From positions 1 through 58,362 of the forward strand of contig DAIERH010000002.1 in assembly GCA_027346925.1 (NCBI GenBank): DNA of 58,362 bases, written 5' to 3'. A program made the translations under genes and the position numbers. A model generated the notes under the pieces. The model worked only from the letters and a program-made list of their open reading frames with translations, was not told the origin of the DNA and searched no databases. Positions 54,047 through 58,362 of the stretch are shown piece by piece (positions within the stretch are counted from its first letter, which is position 1; each line of letters opens with the position of its first letter). This stretch comes from Geobacter sp. (lineage in GTDB: Bacteria > Desulfobacterota > Desulfuromonadia > Geobacterales > Pseudopelobacteraceae).

Positions 54047-54475
54047 GCGAGACTCCGAGCGTTTCAAGATCTCCAGCATCAAATTGCTGAGTGTCGTTCG
54101 GAGTTCCGCGTTTTCCTCTTCCAGTTTCAAATTGTCGGCTGTCAGGGTTGCATTATCGTCTTGCCGTGCTTTCTTTTCTGCCGCCAGCGCTTCAGTCAGT
54201 TCCTTTTCATAGGGGATTGCCTGCTTCAACCCAGCCTGGAATCCCATGTTCCAGCGGGCCGGGAGCTTATCCAAGGCATTCTTGGCAATGGTTTGCACCT
54301 TCTTTAATGCCTCTTCGCGCTCTGGAGCGTACTTGTAGCCCTGTCGGTCAAACAAATCCATGATGCGCTCAGCGGTTTTAATGGCGGCAGACGGCAGTGT
54401 TTTGTTTCCAGATGCCTCGTCGTATTCGCAGAGCATCCCTGTGATGATTTCTTTTGTCTGTGTGTGCACCGACAT
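54044..54475 (-). CDS. coiled-coil cassette protein
   Basis: ORF between attC sites; TAA in GTTA core. Confidence 0.6.
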   Translation of the reverse strand: MSVHTQTKEIITGMLCEYDEASGNKTLPSAAIKTAERIMDLFDRQGYKYAPEREEALKKVQTIAKNALDKLPARWNMGFQAGLKQAIPYEKELTEALAAEKKARQDDNATLTADNLKLEEENAELRTTLSNLMLEILKRSESR

Positions 54476-54486
54476 AAAATCCTCGC

Positions 54487-54535
54487 TAACCAGTGGCACG
54501 ACCGGCCCGAAGGCCGTTCAGCCACCGGCCCGTTA
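54487..54535 (+). repeat. attC-like site 17 (last of array A)
   Basis: TAACCAGTGGCACGACCGGCCCGAAGGCCGTTCAGCCACCGGCCCGTTA. Confidence 0.85.
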
Positions 54536-57196
54536 GGCCACATATCGTATCGGCAACAGCACCGACCGCGACACATGCCCAGCCCCAAACCGGACAGGCG
54601 ACGACGATTTCTGCGCCCCTTCCAGCCGAGAAATCACATTGCACCACGACGTTGCCCACGGCGTTTTCTGCAGGAACATGGCCAGCGTCGGGTGGTTGTT
54701 CGACACCCAGAACCCATCCATAAAATCCAACCTGATACCGATGCGTTTCAACTCCGCCGTGGCCGCCTCTTTCGTTACGTGCTCATGAACAGCCTCCTCT
54801 CCCCATTGGGCTGCGATCTGAATCAACTCCCCTACTGGCACATCAAACGACCCCATGCGACATTGTACCCGCGCCCGGCCGGCCAGGATTGCCTGCAGAC
54901 ATCGCAGTTCGTCTTTCTGTTCCGCCGTCGTGGAATGTCCCTCCCAGTCCTGCTTGTCCACAAAATCCTGTGCCTCGTCCAGCGTGACGACGGTATTTTT
55001 GAACAGCGAGTAGGAACACGCCAGGAGAGATCCGTACTGGTCCCCGTCGCGCCGACTGCCGAGCTTTTTGGACACTGCCTCCTGGAACACGTCGGCATTT
55101 TTGTTGATCGTCGGGATCTGCAAGATGGCCCGCGCCCGGAGCCCACGCGCAAATGCCGGCGTGAGCGTCGATACGCAGAAAGGCTTGATCACCTGGTCAA
55201 AATACTTCGAGTCGCCCTTGACCAGAGACAGCACCGACACACGGGACGTGTCCGCCCGCTGCGACATCTTGACGTTGACCGACGCAACCCCGATACAGGA
55301 CCGGGGCTGGAACGAGTCCACCCCATCACCGCCCTGCCGGGCCTTGTAGATTTTGGAGTCGTTGTTGCTGGAACAGGGACGGGCGAACTCCAGGATGGAC
55401 TGAATACGTTGCTCGGCATGGTGGTCTTCTGCGTCGAACTCGTCGAAGATCACCGAGAAAGCGTTGTTGCGGAGCACCCGACGCATACCGGCCTCCGTGG
55501 TAGTCCCCAGCATCCCCTTCAGGTGTCGGCCGGCGACGTGCTTGATGATGTTGTCGATCACGAACGACTTGCCCGTGCCGGCCGGGCCAGTCAGCCAGAT
55601 ATGCGGCCGCCACTGCAATGCACCACAGACGATAGACGCCACGATCCAGCCAGCCAGCAACCGGCTATTGATCGGCTTCTCCCATGACAGCATATCACAA
55701 AGTTGTACCAGCTTGTTGGCGTCCTTGGCCGACAACGGTTGTGTCTCCTCGTCGGAAATCGGAATGGCCCGCTCGTAGATGAATTTCGACTTCATGTCGG
55801 GCAGTGCGACCCGCTCTCCGTCCACACGGAGGAAATCCCCCAAGTGGAGCACCGACCGGCCGTCATCCTCCCATGCCCCCAGACCGCGCACTCGGTCGCT
55901 ATCGTAGATTCCCAGGTCGTGCGTTGTCTGTATCAGCCAATTTTTGGCCCCGAGTTCGTTGAATCCGCCGCCACTTTTCTTTCCGTCCGTGAACTTCCCC
56001 TCCCACCAGTTCAGTGGGGCCAGCGTGAGCAAGTGCGCGGCCGTGTGTTTGTCGGCCGTCAACCCTTTCACCTGGCCGGTTCCGTGCGAGAGGTAGAAAT
56101 ACTCCCCCCGGTCGTACCCGAGTCGCTGGAAGAAGGGGCAATCCAGTGTGTCATGTTGGACAGGCTCTGCCGCAAATTCAGGAGGTGGCACCTCGTATGC
56201 CTGGTCAGCCTGTTCCTCTTCTGGTTGTGCCTCGAACTGTAGTCGTACCGCGTCCAGCCCCTCTAGGTAGGCCAGGTCGTTGAAGTCGGTCGGATGGTCG
56301 GTGGTGTCGGCAAACTGCGGTACCACAACCCGGCCGCCGACTGCCTCCGCCGCTTCCTTGGCCTTGGTGACGCCAGTGTTCACCCGGCGTTTGCCAGCGA
56401 CATTGCACGGTACCCGCTTGTGCTCGATCTCGCCTGATTCCAGAGTGATCTTGCACCAGGCATCATTGTCGGCGGCAATGATGATGATCAGGTTCGGGCG
56501 CTTCGACCGGACGAGTTCCGCTACAGGCTGCAGGTTGCCGGCGTCGAATGCCACCAGGACCGGTAGGCCTGTTGCGGCGTTGATGCTGGCTCCCGTCGCG
56601 TACCCCTCACAAATCACGATGGTATCCGTGATGGTGCCGATGCGGAAGCAGTTGGCCACCTTGGCAGATCCGGTCTTGAACTTCTTAGTGCCGTCAGGGG
56701 ATATGAACTGAATGCCATGGATGGTGCCATCCAGCGCCTTGATCGGCACCATGAGAGCGCCAGCATCGTCTTGAGTCCGGTACAGCCGTAACTCGCCCGG
56801 GGGTATCTGCTTTCGCACCAAGTACGGGTGATCAGCCGGTACCGGGGGGGCTGTCTCCCATGTCTTCGCGCACCACGCCCTACATTCCGCTGCAACCCGC
56901 TCCGCCTCGGTCTCCCGCGCCTGCTTCGCCGCCTCCATGCGCTTGGCGTAGGCACGCTTCTCCTCGGTGGTGAGTGTCTTGGGCGACTTGCCGCACCATG
57001 TCTCGCTGATGCCCATCTTCCAGTCACCGAAGGCGCCGGCCGGTAGGTCGGAATCATCGTAATAGACGTACCAGGAGTTTTTTGACTTGCCATGCGATTC
57101 AGCGGAGAAGCGGTGCAACTTGCCGTCTGGGATTATCTCTGCCGGGGGAACGATGCCCGCGGCAATAGCCTCGCGGAACTGGTCAATGGGATGCAA
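54533..57196 (-). CDS. primase (TOPRIM) - DUF927-like helicase fusion
   Basis: VICEGYATGASINAATGLPVLVAFDAGNL...IIIAADND; WLTGPAGTGKSFVIDNII. Confidence 0.85.
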   Translation of the reverse strand: MHPIDQFREAIAAGIVPPAEIIPDGKLHRFSAESHGKSKNSWYVYYDDSDLPAGAFGDWKMGISETWCGKSPKTLTTEEKRAYAKRMEAAKQARETEAERVAAECRAWCAKTWETAPPVPADHPYLVRKQIPPGELRLYRTQDDAGALMVPIKALDGTIHGIQFISPDGTKKFKTGSAKVANCFRIGTITDTIVICEGYATGASINAATGLPVLVAFDAGNLQPVAELVRSKRPNLIIIIAADNDAWCKITLESGEIEHKRVPCNVAGKRRVNTGVTKAKEAAEAVGGRVVVPQFADTTDHPTDFNDLAYLEGLDAVRLQFEAQPEEEQADQAYEVPPPEFAAEPVQHDTLDCPFFQRLGYDRGEYFYLSHGTGQVKGLTADKHTAAHLLTLAPLNWWEGKFTDGKKSGGGFNELGAKNWLIQTTHDLGIYDSDRVRGLGAWEDDGRSVLHLGDFLRVDGERVALPDMKSKFIYERAIPISDEETQPLSAKDANKLVQLCDMLSWEKPINSRLLAGWIVASIVCGALQWRPHIWLTGPAGTGKSFVIDNIIKHVAGRHLKGMLGTTTEAGMRRVLRNNAFSVIFDEFDAEDHHAEQRIQSILEFARPCSSNNDSKIYKARQGGDGVDSFQPRSCIGVASVNVKMSQRADTSRVSVLSLVKGDSKYFDQVIKPFCVSTLTPAFARGLRARAILQIPTINKNADVFQEAVSKKLGSRRDGDQYGSLLACSYSLFKNTVVTLDEAQDFVDKQDWEGHSTTAEQKDELRCLQAILAGRARVQCRMGSFDVPVGELIQIAAQWGEEAVHEHVTKEAATAELKRIGIRLDFMDGFWVSNNHPTLAMFLQKTPWATSWCNVISRLEGAQKSSSPVRFGAGHVSRSVLLPIRYVA

Positions 57197-57212
57197 GGTG
57201 GACCTCCTGGAG

Positions 57213-57641
57213 TCAGAACAAATTAATTTGGCATGCGGCTATCGCCTCGTCGGCACTTCGGGCTACAGTGGCAAAACCACCGGCGGCCCGGACTTGATCG
57301 ATGAAATTGTGTTGTGCTTCACTCACCTTGCCTGCTGCCGTCTTGACCTCAATGGCGGTGAACACACCCAGCGTCATCCCCACCATTTCAGGGGTGACCG
57401 TGACAGGGGTGATGCCGATCCGGTCACTGGAACCCTCACAGAGCCCGAACTTGACCAACGACGCATGGACGCCCATCTTTTTTGCCAAGGCGATCAAGGC
57501 TGTTGATACTTTGGTGAATGCGCCCCCTCGTGCCGATATAGCGATCCCGACCCCGACGTTGTTGCGCCAAGTAATGATTTTACCGTTGCTGGTACGGCTG
57601 ATACTTGCTGCTATCTTCTTGCTTAGTGCTGATTCGCTCAC
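57213..57641 (-). CDS. VRR-NUC domain nuclease (GTG start)
   Basis: GSSDRIGITPVTV...GVFTAIEVKTAAGKVSEAQHNFIDQVRAAGGFATVARSADEA. Confidence 0.8.
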   Translation of the reverse strand: MSESALSKKIAASISRTSNGKIITWRNNVGVGIAISARGGAFTKVSTALIALAKKMGVHASLVKFGLCEGSSDRIGITPVTVTPEMVGMTLGVFTAIEVKTAAGKVSEAQHNFIDQVRAAGGFATVARSADEAIAACQINLF

Positions 57642-57658
57642 GGGTGTCCCTCCTTTTT

Positions 57659-57736
57659 GGTATATTCCCTGCATTTCTGCTTTTCCTGCCATTTATCCAC
57701 TTATCCCAGTCAGTTGCCGAGTGTAATCAATGGTTA
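57659..57736 (+). other. attI-like site B
   Basis: GGTATATTCCCTGC...TTATCCACTTATCCCAGTCAGTTGCCGAGTGTAATCAATGGTTA. Confidence 0.6.
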
Positions 57737-57738
57737 GA

Positions 57739-58209
57739 TTACTCTGCCAACATCGCCAAAGTTTCACGCACCCGATGAACCGTCATGACGCTGTTTTCGT
57801 ATTCAAACGTATCATCCAGCCAATATTCCATCTTTCTTTTCAGCGAGTCAGAGCCCATCTTAAATGCCAGTTTCAGCGCCTGCTGTTCATCGTTCGACGG
57901 GCTTTCAATCAACGTGTCTTCTCCATCGCGGAACAGGTAGTCAATTGAATCCTGTATCAGCGTGGCGCACGCCGTGCGGTCATGTGTCAGTTTCCGCTGT
58001 TCCAGTTGGATAGGCAGCGTTTCCAGAAGCAGTCGTAACAGGCAGTTTGCATCGTGCTTGCTTTGCACCTTCTGCCGCAGTAATTCAAGGGCAGCCGGTT
58101 CAGTGTACGGCTTGCCCCGCAGAGATTCGCGGAATGCTATGTCATCGCAGACCGCGCAATCGCAGGTTGCTTCGTGTCCGTATGAATTTTGCTTTGAAGC
58201 CTCACTCAT
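57739..58209 (-). CDS. cassette protein, unknown
   Basis: MSEASKQNSYGHEATCDCAVCDDIAFRES... Confidence 0.65.
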   Translation of the reverse strand: MSEASKQNSYGHEATCDCAVCDDIAFRESLRGKPYTEPAALELLRQKVQSKHDANCLLRLLLETLPIQLEQRKLTHDRTACATLIQDSIDYLFRDGEDTLIESPSNDEQQALKLAFKMGSDSLKRKMEYWLDDTFEYENSVMTVHRVRETLAMLAE

Positions 58210-58321
58210 AATCACTCTCCTTGCACATACCACTGCCGCCGATGGTGATACTTTCCAGTGTGCAGCCTTGCAGCCCACGATACTTGCATTTCAAATTCCA
58301 GCACTCTACATGCACGATCAT
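58202..58321 (-). CDS. 39-aa Cys-containing cassette mini-protein
   Basis: MIVHVECWNLKCKYRGLQGCTLESITIGGSGMCKESDYE. Confidence 0.55.
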   Translation of the reverse strand: MIVHVECWNLKCKYRGLQGCTLESITIGGSGMCKESDYE

Positions 58322-58339
58322 TGTGTCTCCTTCGTAATC

Positions 58340-58362
58340 TAACCAGTGGCCGGACACCGCCC
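58340..58362 (+). repeat. truncated attC-like site at contig end
   Basis: TAACCAGTGGCCGGACACCGCCC, matches left arm of site 16; position 1 begins CGTTATGC, a right core. Confidence 0.75.

Noticed and set aside
53355-57736. TTATCCACTTATCC repeats as DnaA boxes / replication origin
   Set aside because: Only two of the three homologous blocks contain TTATCCAC and the last base differs from TTATCCACA; the conserved part is TAATCAATGGTTA, so attI-like is preferred though not proven

Overview
The window looks like a complete or near-complete ~58 kb tailed-phage genome with short-tailed (podovirus-like) virion genes. The virion module is on the minus strand (~16.1-51.3 kb: TerS/TerL, P22-like portal, N4-gp56-like capsid, tail fibre/tailspike, GH19-like endolysin, and a 3392-aa polyvalent protein). 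A plus-strand recombination operon (10.8-15 kb) carries a PD-(D/E)XK nuclease, a RecT-like protein and an SMC/RecF-like ATPase. A small plus-strand operon of zinc-ribbon mini-proteins lies at 51.7-53.2 kb. The long minus-strand early operon runs from a HTH repressor at 10.65 kb down to position 1 and appears to continue, across the contig join, from 58.36 to 53.4 kb. It is organised as an integron. It encodes an IntI-type tyrosine recombinase with the IntI-specific insert (LPDALARKY...FGWQFLFPA) and GIRSPLD tail. About 17 clear attC-like hairpins (TAACCAG...GGCCGTTA) separate single-gene cassettes, and three mutually similar attI-like sites (TAATCAATGGTTA) divide them into three arrays separated by primase/nuclease and helicase/intI. 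By extra-helical-base asymmetry, attC points opposite to the ORFs, and most ORFs take their TAA stop from the GTTA recombination core. A second, independent oddity is a 188-aa ORF (15431-15997) flanked on both sides by in-register degenerate pentanucleotide (GYRNN) arrays.
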